Assembly (NCBI RefSeq): GCF_015831355.1
Contig: NZ_JADWYR010000001.1
Span: forward strand, 1,984,001-2,048,000
DNA from: Panacibacter microcysteis
Lineage (GTDB): Bacteria; Bacteroidota; Bacteroidia; Chitinophagales; Chitinophagaceae
DNA length: 64,000 nt
Direction: 5' to 3'
Shown piece after piece: positions 37,394 to 45,847 of this stretch. Positions within the stretch are counted from its first letter, which is position 1. Each line of letters begins with the position of its first letter. A program made the translations under genes and the position numbers. The notes beneath the pieces are model-generated. The model had not been told where the DNA came from, ran no database searches, and saw nothing but the letters and a program-made list of their open reading frames with translations.

Positions 37394-37993
37394 ATGATCT
37401 ACGCTTATAAAGATTTTATTCCCGTTGTGCATGAATCTTCATTTATACATCCGCAGGCTTGTGTTACAGGCAATGTAGTCATTGGTAAAAATGTATATGT
37501 GGGTCCGGGTGCCGCCATTCGTGGAGATTGGGGTGCAATCATCATTGAAGATGGCTGCAACGTTCAGGAAAACTGCACCATACACATGTTCCCGGGAGTT
37601 ACCGTTTTATTAAAAGAAGCTGCACACATTGGTCATGGTGCAGTTATACATGGAGCAACGATCGGCAGGAATTGCCTGGTAGGCATGAACGCCGTTATCA
37701 TGGATAATGTAACGCTGGACGATGAATGTATTGTAGGTGCGCTGAGCTTTATAAAAGCCGGTGAAACATTTGCGGCCCGGAGCCTGGTAGTGGGCAACCC
37801 CGCAAAAAAAATAAAAGAAGTAAGCGATGAAATGATTGCCTGGAAAACAGAGGGCACAGCGCTATACCAGGTACTGCCTGCCAACATGCACAATCACTGG
37901 CGTGTATGCGAACCATTGCGTGAGTTACCGCCTGAACTACCAAAGCAGGATGTACTATATGAAACATGGAACGATGTAAAGAACAATAGCTAA
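37394..37993 (+). CDS. paaY: PaaY-like hexapeptide-repeat protein (gamma-carbonic anhydrase fold)
   Basis: A 199-residue left-handed beta-helix protein. Hexapeptide turns run from about residue 20 to 135 (VVIGKNVYVGPGAAIRGDWG, IGHGAVIHGATIGRNCLVGMNAVI). His residues in CTIHMFPG, HIGHG and AVIHG match the metal-ligand positions of gamma-class carbonic anhydrase-like proteins. PaaY is reported as a thioesterase that works with PaaI. The C-terminal helix (PLRELPPELPKQDVLYETW) is the PaaY-type tail. Confidence 0.87.
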   Translation: MIYAYKDFIPVVHESSFIHPQACVTGNVVIGKNVYVGPGAAIRGDWGAIIIEDGCNVQENCTIHMFPGVTVLLKEAAHIGHGAVIHGATIGRNCLVGMNAVIMDNVTLDDECIVGALSFIKAGETFAARSLVVGNPAKKIKEVSDEMIAWKTEGTALYQVLPANMHNHWRVCEPLRELPPELPKQDVLYETWNDVKNNS

Positions 37994-38019
37994 TACAGCA
38001 AACTGCTACACAAACAGAC

Positions 38020-38619
38020 ATGATGGAGATGATTTTTTCCGCTTTAATGATAACAGCTATTTTCTCATGCAGTAATACACATAAAATGTCTGCAGGTACC
38101 TTCGATCAATATGCACGCACTGAACAGGCTACAGATTCTTTTTTACACGCCCTGCAGCAGCAAAATGAAGTAGTGCTCGCATTTGCGGTAGAAAGCAACG
38201 CTTGGGTAAGAGCAGTTGATTACAGGATTATTGCTTTGAATAAGGGAACATGGAAAGGTTATACATATTACAAACGTACGAGTGGCGCACCTTCGCAAAC
38301 AATAAATGATATTGAAGTAGTGCAGGACTCCTGCAATGCGGCCTGGCATTTTGTACAAGCCAATGAAGCATGGAAGATAAGCGGGGACAATGGCAAAGAC
38401 TTTTGTGCTGGAGAGAGGAAAAGCAATTGTAATATTTACGATGGTGTTACCTGGCGGTTAATGATTATTACCAGAGATAGAATAGCTGACCCATCTTATT
38501 ACGAGCCCCGGTTTTATGATGATTGCTGCCCGGGCAATACAGAACGTAAACTCTTCATCACTACTACAGACATATTAAGAGCAGCCGCACATGCACCTGG
38601 TGATGATGATGATGAATGA
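38020..38619 (+). CDS. hypothetical lipoprotein
   Basis: A 199-residue protein with a lipobox (MITAIFSCS, Cys at about residue 17). The mature chain has several cysteines (DSCNAAW, DFCAGERKSNC, DDCCPG) that could form disulfides, and it ends in an acidic tail GDDDDE. I do not recognise a family. It starts 27 nt after paaY and may be read through from that operon, although nothing ties it to phenylacetate. Confidence 0.6.
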   Translation: MMEMIFSALMITAIFSCSNTHKMSAGTFDQYARTEQATDSFLHALQQQNEVVLAFAVESNAWVRAVDYRIIALNKGTWKGYTYYKRTSGAPSQTINDIEVVQDSCNAAWHFVQANEAWKISGDNGKDFCAGERKSNCNIYDGVTWRLMIITRDRIADPSYYEPRFYDDCCPGNTERKLFITTTDILRAAAHAPGDDDDE

Positions 38620-38662
38620 TCAGTAACCTCGTTCCGGCATCTTCAGGCACTGGCTATAAAGG

Positions 38663-38745
38663 ATCGCTTCAGCTCAAACTATTGCCGAACGTACAAGTGA
38701 GTGACACAACAGGCGATGCCATATATGCTACTGCTTGCTTCATAA
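38663..38745 (-). repeat. dispersed intergenic repeat, copy 12 (T/A core)
   Basis: On the minus strand the core reads TTGTGTCACTCACTTGTAC (38691-38709), preceded by TATATGGCATCGCCTG and followed by GTTCGGCAATAG. It ends a few bases before the obgE -7 element. Confidence 0.85.
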
Positions 38746-38749
38746 CTTT

Positions 38750-38757
38750 TATCTTTG
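38750..38757 (+). promoter_or_regulatory. candidate -7 promoter element of obgE
   Basis: TATCTTTG is an exact TAnnTTTG match ending 14 nt before the ATG at 38771. The longer ORF reading from 38735 would start upstream of the promoter. The leader would be under 10 nt. Confidence 0.55.
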
Positions 38758-38770
38758 CTTTTTTACAACG

Positions 38771-39772
38771 ATGGACAAATCAAACTTTATAGACTATATA
38801 AGGATATTCTGCAAAAGCGGACACGGTGGTGCAGGCAGCAGGCATTTTATGCGGAATAAACTAACCGCATTTGGCGGTCCTGATGGTGGTGATGGTGGCC
38901 GCGGAGCACATATTATTTTAAAAGGTAACAGCCAATTGTGGACATTGCTACACCTGCGTTATTATAAAAATGTGCTGGCAGAAGATGGCGAGAGTGGCAG
39001 CAAAAACAGGAGCACCGGTCGGGATGGTAAAGACATTATTATTGAAGTGCCGCTTGGCACGGTTGCACGCGATGAAGAAACAGGTGAAATAGGTGCAGAA
39101 ATTTTAGAAGATGGCCAGGAAGTGATATTAATGCCCGGTGGCCGTGGTGGTCTTGGCAATTCAAATTTTGCCACACCCACCAACCAGGCACCAGACTATG
39201 CCCAACCCGGCGAGGCAGGACAGGAAGGCTGGAAGGTGCTCGAGCTGAAAGTGCTGGCAGACGTGGGTTTGGTGGGTTTTCCCAATGCCGGTAAGTCTAC
39301 TTTATTATCTGTAATAACTGCTGCAAAACCTAAAATTGCAGACTATGCTTTTACCACCTTAACGCCACAATTAGGTATGGTAGAATACCGCAACGGAAGA
39401 TCATTTTGCATAGCAGATCTGCCGGGTATTATAGAAGGTGCAGCAGAAGGGAAAGGGTTGGGTCACCGTTTTCTGAGGCACATAGAGCGCAATGCGGTGT
39501 TGCTTTTTTTAATACCTGCAGACAGTGCCGATCATAAAAAGGAGTTTGATATTCTCGTTAATGAACTGGAAGAATACAATGCCGAAATGCTGCAGAAAGA
39601 TTTTCTTATTGCGATAAGCAAATCTGATATGCTGGATGATGAACTAAAACAGGCGGTAGAGAATGAGCTGCCAAAGAATATTCCACATGTATTTATATCG
39701 TCTGTTACGCAGCAGGGGTTGATGGAGCTGAAAGATAAATTATGGCAATTGCTCAATAAAAAAGTTGGTTAA
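38771..39772 (+). CDS. obgE: GTPase Obg (CgtA)
   Basis: A 333-residue ribosome-associated GTPase needed for 50S maturation. The Obg fold (1-158) has glycine-rich loops ([33 protein letters not shown]). The G domain has G1 GFPNAGKST, the switch region [11 protein letters not shown]3 [17 protein letters not shown]4 ISKSDM and G5 ISSVTQQG. It lacks the long C-terminal extension of enterobacterial Obg, which is usual here. The start is moved to ATG 38771. Confidence 0.96.
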   Translation: MDKSNFIDYIRIFCKSGHGGAGSRHFMRNKLTAFGGPDGGDGGRGAHIILKGNSQLWTLLHLRYYKNVLAEDGESGSKNRSTGRDGKDIIIEVPLGTVARDEETGEIGAEILEDGQEVILMPGGRGGLGNSNFATPTNQAPDYAQPGEAGQEGWKVLELKVLADVGLVGFPNAGKSTLLSVITAAKPKIADYAFTTLTPQLGMVEYRNGRSFCIADLPGIIEGAAEGKGLGHRFLRHIERNAVLLFLIPADSADHKKEFDILVNELEEYNAEMLQKDFLIAISKSDMLDDELKQAVENELPKNIPHVFISSVTQQGLMELKDKLWQLLNKKVG

Positions 39773-39919
39773 ACAGTTGTTAGCCTTTTGGCGAATTACT
39801 TTTAACAAGTTCATAATTTCAGCGCTAAAGTATTGACCAGCATTGATAATTGTCATTACAACACTTATCAGGTTTATTAATTTTTTGTGAAGACAGGTTA
39901 CCTTTTCAAATTTTGCGTA

Positions 39920-39927
39920 TATATTTG
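39920..39927 (+). promoter_or_regulatory. candidate -7 promoter element upstream of the small secreted protein
   Basis: TATATTTG is an exact TAnnTTTG match, 183 nt before the ATG at 40111. If used, it gives an unusually long leader. No riboswitch is recognised in that leader. Confidence 0.35.
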
Positions 39928-40110
39928 CGTCAGAATTACACAAAGGGTTTCCAGCCCGCCCCAATATTTCAAAGCTTTGAAAAACTACAACTGCACTGTA
40001 GAACTATAACGATAACTTCCATCCCGATTGTTTATTAGCCTTAATGATTTCTTGCATACGCGTTTGCGCGCCATAATAAACTTTTTTTGTTAATCTAAAA
40101 TGTAAGAATT

Positions 40111-40524
40111 ATGAAAAGGAAATTAATGTCAGCAGTGTTAATCGCAGCAACAATAGCAGTATTAACACCAGCAGTAAGCCAGGCTAACGATAACAAAAAT
40201 GCTACCATTGAAATTTTGTCAACTGAAAATACAACATCTGTACAGTTTGCAGGAAGCACAGACAATGCGTTGCTGTTCGATGTAAAGATCAACAACCCAA
40301 AAGCAGACAAATTTACTTTGTTCATTCAGTCTGCAGATGGCGAGGTATTGTTCTCACAGGTGTATAGCGATGTAAACTTCTCTAAAAAAGTTAAGTTGCT
40401 GAAAGGTTCAGACAATTCATCTTACAGGTTTACTATTAAGTCTTCCAACAAATCACTCGAAAACAGTTTTGTGGTAAATGCTGCTACAAAAACAGTAGAT
40501 GATGTGGTTGTAACGAAGCTTTAA
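40111..40524 (+). CDS. small secreted protein of unknown function
   Basis: A 137-residue protein with a signal peptide cleaved near ANDNKNA (MKRKLMSAVLIAATIAVLTPAVSQA). The mature 110 residues look like one immunoglobulin-like beta-sandwich: FDVKINNPKADKFTLFIQSADGEVLFSQVYSDVNFSKK. Proteins with this layout are frequent in Bacteroidota and of unknown function. The biased, regular codon use and strong terminator suggest good expression. The region before it (39773-40110) holds only the promoter candidate. Confidence 0.72.
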   Translation: MKRKLMSAVLIAATIAVLTPAVSQANDNKNATIEILSTENTTSVQFAGSTDNALLFDVKINNPKADKFTLFIQSADGEVLFSQVYSDVNFSKKVKLLKGSDNSSYRFTIKSSNKSLENSFVVNAATKTVDDVVVTKL

Positions 40525-40545
40525 TATCCTACCTTATCAAGACAC

Positions 40546-40581
40546 GAAAAAGCATGCAGCAGGTTGTTGCATGCTTTTTTA
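40546..40581 (+). terminator. intrinsic terminator after the small secreted protein gene
   Basis: AAAAAGCATGCA, a 9-nt loop, TGCATGCTTTTTT: a 12-bp stem with a T run. Confidence 0.9.
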
Positions 40582-40626
40582 TTGGAGCCCCAAAAAATCA
40601 GTTGTTAAATTATTGCCGTGCATTAG

Positions 40627-40634
40627 TAGATTTG
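40627..40634 (+). promoter_or_regulatory. candidate -7 promoter element upstream of nadB
   Basis: TAGATTTG is an exact TAnnTTTG match, with TTG triplets upstream. It lies 195 nt before the nadB start, and a dispersed repeat lies between, so that repeat would be transcribed in the nadB leader. Confidence 0.4.
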
Positions 40635-40655
40635 CTTTGGGTTTATACAACATAT

Positions 40656-40740
40656 TTATGGGCCGGGCAGCAGTATAAGCATGAAGCATTGTTGCGTCGC
40701 ACTCTTGTACTGCATATCTTTTTTCAGCACGCAGGGCACC
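40656..40740 (+). repeat. dispersed intergenic repeat, copy 13 (C/G core)
   Basis: The core TTGCGTCGCACTCTTGTAC is at 40692-40710, preceded by TTATGGGCCGGGCAGCAGTA. It lies between a promoter candidate and nadB. Confidence 0.83.
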
Positions 40741-40828
40741 GGCAGCGCAATTGTATTCAAACCATTAAACCGGCATGTTTAAGCGGTAGTACTGGTTGTA
40801 TAGACCCATCAAAAAAAGATAATAACGA

Positions 40829-42442
40829 ATGCAGCAAACAGATTTTCTTGTAATTGGTTCAGGTATTGCGGGCTTAACCTATGCCCTGAAAGTAGCCAAA
40901 CAATTCCCGGATAAAAAGGTACTGATCATTACCAAAACACAGGCTGATGAAACCAATACAAAGTATGCACAGGGTGGTGTGGCCGGCGTGTGGGACGAAG
41001 TAAATGACAGCTACGATAAGCATATAGAAGATACCCTTATTGCGGGCGACGGATTGTGCAAGAGAGATATCGTGGAGATCGTTGTAAAAGAGGGCCCGCA
41101 GCGTATTAAAGAGATCATCAATTACGGGGCAGAATTTGATAAAACAGAAAGTGGTGAGTATGCTTTAGGTATGGAAGGCGGGCACAGCAAACATCGTATA
41201 CTCCACCATAAAGATGTTACGGGCCAGGAGATGGAAAGGGCATTACTCTCACAGGTAAGACTGCACAAGAACATCAAGTTGATCAAGCATTGCTTTGTGG
41301 TGGATATTATAACGCAACATCATTTTGGCTACCTCGTTACAAAAGCTACCACCGATATTACGTGTTATGGCGTATACGTTTTAAACCTTGAAACAAATAC
41401 CATCCAGAAAATTATAGCAGGTATAACGTTGCTTGCAAGTGGCGGCTGCGGACAGGCATACAGAACCACCACCAATCCTAAAATTGCCACAGGTGATGGT
41501 ATTGCAATGGTTTATCGTGCAAAAGGAAGAATCGAGAATATGGAATTCATACAGTTTCATCCAACTGCTTTGTATGAGCCAGGGGTGTCACCATCATTCC
41601 TTATTACAGAGGCGGTGAGGGGCGATGGCGGTATCCTTCGCAATAAAGATGGTGAAGGATTCATGGAGCGCTATGACAGCCGCAAAGATCTTGCGCCACG
41701 CGATATTGTGGCAAGAGCAATAGACAGTGAGATGAAGCGTACCGGAACAGAGCATGTATACCTTGATTGCCGGCACATGAACGAAGAAAAATTCATTCAT
41801 CATTTTCCCAACATTTATGAAAAGTGCAAAAGCATTGGTATAGATGTAATGCAGCAGATGATACCCGTTGCACCTGCGGCACATTACAGTTGCGGCGGCA
41901 TAAAAACAGATGAATGGGCCAGAACATCCATCATCAATTTATACGCAGCCGGTGAATGTGCAAGCACAGGCCTGCATGGCGCCAACCGTTTGGCCAGTAA
42001 CAGCCTGCTGGAAGCGATGGTTTTTTCACACAGGGCATATTTACATGCAACCGGATTATTACAAGGCAATCATACGCCCGCTGCAATGAATGCTGCAGCC
42101 ATACCCGATTGGGATGCGCAGGGTACAACCGATCCCCGGGAAATGATCCTGATAACGCAAAGCCAGAAAGAGCTGCAGCAGATCATGAGTGATTATGTGG
42201 GCATTGTAAGAACAGATGTGCGTTTGCGCAGGGCAATGAAAAGGCTCGATCTTTTATACGAAGAAACAGAACAATTATATGCCAGTACAAAGGTATCCCC
42301 GCAGATATGCGAACTGCGTAGCCTTATCACTGTGGGCTACCTCATCGTAAAAGGTGCACAGTTCAGGAAAGAAAGCCGCGGACTGCATTTTAACACTGAT
42401 CATCCTGGGAAGAGTGCATTGCTGCAGGATATTGTTCTTTAA
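40829..42442 (+). CDS. nadB: L-aspartate oxidase
   Basis: A 537-residue FAD enzyme that oxidises L-aspartate to iminoaspartate, the first step of bacterial NAD synthesis. FAD motifs are VIGSGIAGLTYAL (7-19) and the C-terminal NLYAAGECASTGLHGANRLASNSLLEAMVFS. The flavin/substrate region has KYAQGGVAGVW, MEFIQFHPTALY and AAHYSCGGIKTDE. Succinate dehydrogenase and fumarate reductase flavoproteins are similar, but the ANRLASNSLLE form, the length and the absence of sdh partners favour NadB. nadA and nadC are not adjacent. The acyltransferase gene starts 15 nt downstream. Confidence 0.94.
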   Translation: MQQTDFLVIGSGIAGLTYALKVAKQFPDKKVLIITKTQADETNTKYAQGGVAGVWDEVNDSYDKHIEDTLIAGDGLCKRDIVEIVVKEGPQRIKEIINYGAEFDKTESGEYALGMEGGHSKHRILHHKDVTGQEMERALLSQVRLHKNIKLIKHCFVVDIITQHHFGYLVTKATTDITCYGVYVLNLETNTIQKIIAGITLLASGGCGQAYRTTTNPKIATGDGIAMVYRAKGRIENMEFIQFHPTALYEPGVSPSFLITEAVRGDGGILRNKDGEGFMERYDSRKDLAPRDIVARAIDSEMKRTGTEHVYLDCRHMNEEKFIHHFPNIYEKCKSIGIDVMQQMIPVAPAAHYSCGGIKTDEWARTSIINLYAAGECASTGLHGANRLASNSLLEAMVFSHRAYLHATGLLQGNHTPAAMNAAAIPDWDAQGTTDPREMILITQSQKELQQIMSDYVGIVRTDVRLRRAMKRLDLLYEETEQLYASTKVSPQICELRSLITVGYLIVKGAQFRKESRGLHFNTDHPGKSALLQDIVL

Positions 42443-42457
42443 CCTTAGCTAAGATTT

Positions 42458-43339
42458 ATGTACTACGTGGTATATGGTATTTTTTACCTGCTTTCATTGT
42501 TGCCGTGGCGTGTTATTTATATCATCAGCGATGGTATTTATGGTTTGTTGTATTATATCATTCGTTACAGGAGGGATGTAGTAGACAACAACCTGCTTAT
42601 TGCATTCCCTGAAAAATCTGAACAGGAGCGAAAAAAAATAGCCAAAGATTTCTACAAAGGTTTTGTCGATAATTTTATTGAAGTCATCAAGTTTGTTTCT
42701 ATCTCTAAAGCTGAAGTACAGAAACGCTTTACGTTTGATGCCCACGTTATCAATGATCTTTACCCTACTGGCCGCAATATACAATTAACGCTGGGGCATT
42801 TTTTTAACTGGGAGTTTGCCAACATTGCTTACGCATCTAAGATCACGTACCCTATTGTACTCGTTTATATGCCTATTGAAAACAAGGTGTTTGACAGGCT
42901 GTTTAAAAAGATCCGTGAACGCTTTGGTACCAATCTCGTTGCAGCCACAAGATTCCGTAAAGAGTTTCTGCCATACGCCAAACAACGTTATGCTTTAGGG
43001 CTTGTTGCTGACCAGAACCCCGGCGGCCCTGACATTGCATACTGGACAGACTTTTTCGGTCGCAAGACGGCTTTTGTAAAAGGTCCGGAGCGCAATGCAA
43101 AAATGAATAACGAGATTGTGATACTCGTAAATTTTTATAAAGTCAAACGCGGCTATTACCACTCCGTATTTGAGGTCATCACCACCGAGCCGCGCACACT
43201 ACCCGAAGGTGCCATTACCAAACAAATGGTGGCCTTTATAGAAAAATGCATCCGCCAACGCCCCGCCAATTATCTCTGGAGCCACAGAAGATGGAAATGG
43301 GAATTTGATGATGAAAAGCATGGGCAGTTTGTGATATAG
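42458..43339 (+). CDS. lysophospholipid/lipid A biosynthesis acyltransferase (LpxL/HtrB-like)
   Basis: A 293-residue membrane-associated acyltransferase. The catalytic H(x4)E motif is GHFFNWE (His114, Glu119). VADQNPGG and the following FFGRKTAFVKGPERNA are the second conserved block of the family. An N-terminal hydrophobic segment (about 3-20) anchors it. It should add a secondary acyl chain to lipid A or a related lipid. It follows nadB by 15 nt, which suggests co-transcription without a clear functional link. Confidence 0.88.
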   Translation: MYYVVYGIFYLLSLLPWRVIYIISDGIYGLLYYIIRYRRDVVDNNLLIAFPEKSEQERKKIAKDFYKGFVDNFIEVIKFVSISKAEVQKRFTFDAHVINDLYPTGRNIQLTLGHFFNWEFANIAYASKITYPIVLVYMPIENKVFDRLFKKIRERFGTNLVAATRFRKEFLPYAKQRYALGLVADQNPGGPDIAYWTDFFGRKTAFVKGPERNAKMNNEIVILVNFYKVKRGYYHSVFEVITTEPRTLPEGAITKQMVAFIEKCIRQRPANYLWSHRRWKWEFDDEKHGQFVI

Positions 43340-43438
43340 GCATCTGTTTTCTTAATGCTTCTTGCGTAGGGCGGTGATTTCACCATTTAATCTCCCGGCC
43401 TTTTCCCCGGGACAATACACCGTCTTTTCCGCGTATTT

Positions 43439-43446
43439 TAGATTTG
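43439..43446 (+). promoter_or_regulatory. candidate -7 promoter element of the four-gene signalling operon
   Basis: TAGATTTG is an exact TAnnTTTG match, 142 nt before the ATG at 43588. The TTG at 43444, which would open a longer ORF, is part of it. Confidence 0.45.
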
Positions 43447-43587
43447 AGCGTTTTTCTGCATTTGCGGGAAAGGCTTACTGCGTGTAGGTTTTATCGAAAT
43501 CTTACTTTTTTAAAGATTAAATTTTTGGGGGGTATTGTATTTGAAAGAGGTGGAGAGTATATTGAGTGCTTAACTAAAAATTTAAAT

Positions 43588-44430
43588 ATGGCAACTTTAT
43601 TACCTGTACCGCATATGTATGTGGAAAAATATCTGATAGAAGAAAGAATAGCATGGTTTATAAAAAATAAATATAAACCGTTATGCAAATTAAAAAACAA
43701 GTCTGAAAGAAAATTTATTTTTATTGAAAAAGAACATTTTCAAAATTTTATATTTTTAGCTAATACGAAGGGTGGACCTGATGGTGCAGTAAGAATTTAT
43801 TTTGCTAGTTATCCCAATGATAACAGCGCGCCAAAAGGTTTCGAAGATTTATTAACCTTAATATTTGTTCCAGCAGAAAAAAAAGGACAGGAGCATTCCG
43901 ATCTTGAAGGGCAATATTATGATTTTGATCCAATTTCCGGTCACTTTCAGAAATTAAGTTATTCTGTTGCTAGCACATCTGTTTCTAAGTTTCAAAAGAA
44001 TGACTTAAAGGAACTTAACAAAACTGTAGATACTCCTGAGGGAGATACCAAAAGTATAATTTATACAATAAAAAAACTTCTCGAATTGAGTGAAGAAATG
44101 GACTATCAAAAAGCAAGTGGAGTAAAAATTTATTTTTCATCGTATCGTAATATTGATACCGATCATTCGAGAGATCAATATCCAAAACAGCTTATTTTGC
44201 AATTTGTATTAACAGAATTAATCGGGAATAGCCATGAGGATTTTTTCATCGATGAACGTGAAGATTTTCCTCAACGCGAAAGGCAAATGAAAATTATTAA
44301 TAATCAAGCAGATCTAATAAATAAAGAAGTAAGTAAAGTCGATTCGTTAATCAAGCTTTTAGGAACTGATTCTTTCGACACGGGATCCCCATGCCCTCCA
44401 GCTACCTGTGGCCAAACAAAACTGCCTTAA
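43588..44430 (+). CDS. uncharacterised protein with an internally duplicated module, in a two-component operon
   Basis: A 280-residue soluble protein with no signal peptide; I do not assign a family. Two segments look homologous: about 66-105 (GAVRIYFASYPND, then LLTLIFVPAEKKGQEHSD) and about 178-219 (GVKIYFSSYRNID, then LILQFVLTELIGNSHED). Each has a G-V-[RK]-I-Y-F-[AS]-S-Y strand, a variable acidic loop and a second hydrophobic strand ending near His-x-Asp. The tail contains SPCPPATC. Codons are clearly more AT-rich than those of nearby genes. The first ATG at 43588 is chosen; in-frame codons upstream to 43444 start in a promoter. Downstream, after 5 nt, come a membrane protein, a kinase and a regulator. 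Confidence 0.7.
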   Translation: MATLLPVPHMYVEKYLIEERIAWFIKNKYKPLCKLKNKSERKFIFIEKEHFQNFIFLANTKGGPDGAVRIYFASYPNDNSAPKGFEDLLTLIFVPAEKKGQEHSDLEGQYYDFDPISGHFQKLSYSVASTSVSKFQKNDLKELNKTVDTPEGDTKSIIYTIKKLLELSEEMDYQKASGVKIYFSSYRNIDTDHSRDQYPKQLILQFVLTELIGNSHEDFFIDEREDFPQRERQMKIINNQADLINKEVSKVDSLIKLLGTDSFDTGSPCPPATCGQTKLP

Positions 44431-44435
44431 AGTAG

Positions 44436-45089
44436 TTGCTTCAACATATATACATATCAACAATAGGTTTTGCATTTTTATCCAGCTTGATTAGTTTCAA
44501 GCTGGATTATCCTTTTCATTTAAAGTTGTTTTCTTTGATTATAGGATTGGCTTTTATCACAGAATTGCTTGCGGTTTACTTTACTAAAGCATTTCATTTT
44601 AAAACAAATGTTCCGGTTTATAATGTTTTCATGCTTATTGAATTTTGGGGCTATGGTTTATATTTTTACAAGATTGTTACATTAATGCTATTGAGAAGAA
44701 TAATCAAGTTTTTTCTTTTTGTATTTCCTTTATTCTGGTTTATTACCACGCTATTGTTGTTTAAACTGACTACGTGGAATAGCTACTCAATAATAGTAGG
44801 TAGTTTCTTCACGATTTGTTTTGCTGTTTCACACTATTACCAGTTTTTTACTTCAAATAGCCTCGCTTCAATAAGCCTAAAAAAACACTCGGAATTTTGG
44901 ATATCTACCGGGCTAATTGTTTTTTATTCCTGTCAATTACCTTATGTAGGGATGTTAAACTTCCTTATCAAAAATTATCCTGGTCTCGCAACTGGATTAT
45001 TACCGCTACTACAAATATTCAATGTGATTATGTATTCGATTTTTATTTATGCTTTTATATGCCAAATTCCTCGACTGAAGAAGTTTTAA
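44436..45089 (+). CDS. six-helix membrane protein of unknown function (TTG start)
   Basis: A 217-residue, very hydrophobic protein with six to seven predicted helices separated by short loops (FAFLSSLISF, LFSLIIGLAFITELLAVYF, FFLFVFPLFWFITTLLLF and others). The start appears to be TTG at 44436: an in-frame stop sits just upstream and no ATG occurs before residue 65. The sequence is AT-rich. It lies 5 nt after the duplicated-module gene and overlaps the kinase gene by 31 nt. It could be the sensory membrane component feeding the kinase, whose own membrane part is a single helix; this is inference. Confidence 0.72.
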   Translation: MLQHIYISTIGFAFLSSLISFKLDYPFHLKLFSLIIGLAFITELLAVYFTKAFHFKTNVPVYNVFMLIEFWGYGLYFYKIVTLMLLRRIIKFFLFVFPLFWFITTLLLFKLTTWNSYSIIVGSFFTICFAVSHYYQFFTSNSLASISLKKHSEFWISTGLIVFYSCQLPYVGMLNFLIKNYPGLATGLLPLLQIFNVIMYSIFIYAFICQIPRLKKF

Positions 45090-45847
45090 TAACAATTGTC
45101 ACAATTGTTATTGTCTTTCTTGTATTAGCAGGAATTATCATCTTTATTTTATATAGATTTCAAAAAGATAAGTTTAAGCACAAGAAGGAGTTTATTGAAT
45201 TAGAGAAAAAATTTATTGAACAATCATTACAATCCCAACTCGAAATCCAGGAACACACTTTCAACACCATCAGCCAGGAAATACACGACAATGTCGGGCA
45301 AATATTAAGCCTTGCAAAAGTGCAGGTCAGCATTGTAGAGCATAAAGAAACCAAAGACACAGCAACATTAAAAGAACTCCGGGAAAACATTGGCCAGGCA
45401 ATGAATGATCTTCGTGACATTGCCAAAAGCCTCAGCAGTGAACGCATACAGTTACTCCGCCTGCATGAGACTGTTGCGCATGAAATGCAACGCATCAACC
45501 GTACAGGTTTAATAAATATTGTTATCAATACAACAGGCAATGAGCAACACCTTGAAGTGCAAAAAAAACTCATCCTGTTCCGCATTATTCAGGAGAGCAT
45601 ACAAAACATCATCAAGCACGCAAAAGCTTCTGATGTAGAAATATTGTTTAACTATGCAGCAGATAAAATTGACATTGCAATTACCGATAATGGTACCGGT
45701 TTCGATACTGCTGCTGCATTGCAAAAAAATGGCGGGCTTGGTCTGCAAAACATCATCAGCAGGGCAACTTTGATCGGCGGTAGTGCAGTTATTGATAGTG
45801 TAATTGATAAAGGAACCAGTATAAAAATCTCAATACCTTATGCCTGA
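45059..45847 (+). CDS. sensor histidine kinase, NarL-type (HisKA_3)
   Basis: A 262-residue kinase. It has one N-terminal transmembrane helix (about 9-32) and a short coiled coil, then the HisKA_3 box with phospho-acceptor His76 in QEIHDNVGQILSLAKV. The ATPase domain has RIIQESIQNIIKHAKAS (N box), ITDNGTGFD (G1) and NGGLGLQNIISRA (G2). It has no periplasmic sensor domain, so a signal probably reaches it from the adjacent membrane protein. The start at 45059 is chosen because upstream codons are only the shadow of the overlapping gene. Base composition switches from AT-rich to typical near codon 60. Confidence 0.92.
   Translation: MPNSSTEEVLITIVTIVIVFLVLAGIIIFILYRFQKDKFKHKKEFIELEKKFIEQSLQSQLEIQEHTFNTISQEIHDNVGQILSLAKVQVSIVEHKETKDTATLKELRENIGQAMNDLRDIAKSLSSERIQLLRLHETVAHEMQRINRTGLINIVINTTGNEQHLEVQKKLILFRIIQESIQNIIKHAKASDVEILFNYAADKIDIAITDNGTGFDTAAALQKNGGLGLQNIISRATLIGGSAVIDSVIDKGTSIKISIPYA

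Noticed and set aside
44897-45058. Longer start for the NarL-type kinase
   Set aside because: These codons are a shifted-frame reading of the upstream membrane-protein gene; the ATG at 45059 is followed directly by the transmembrane helix.
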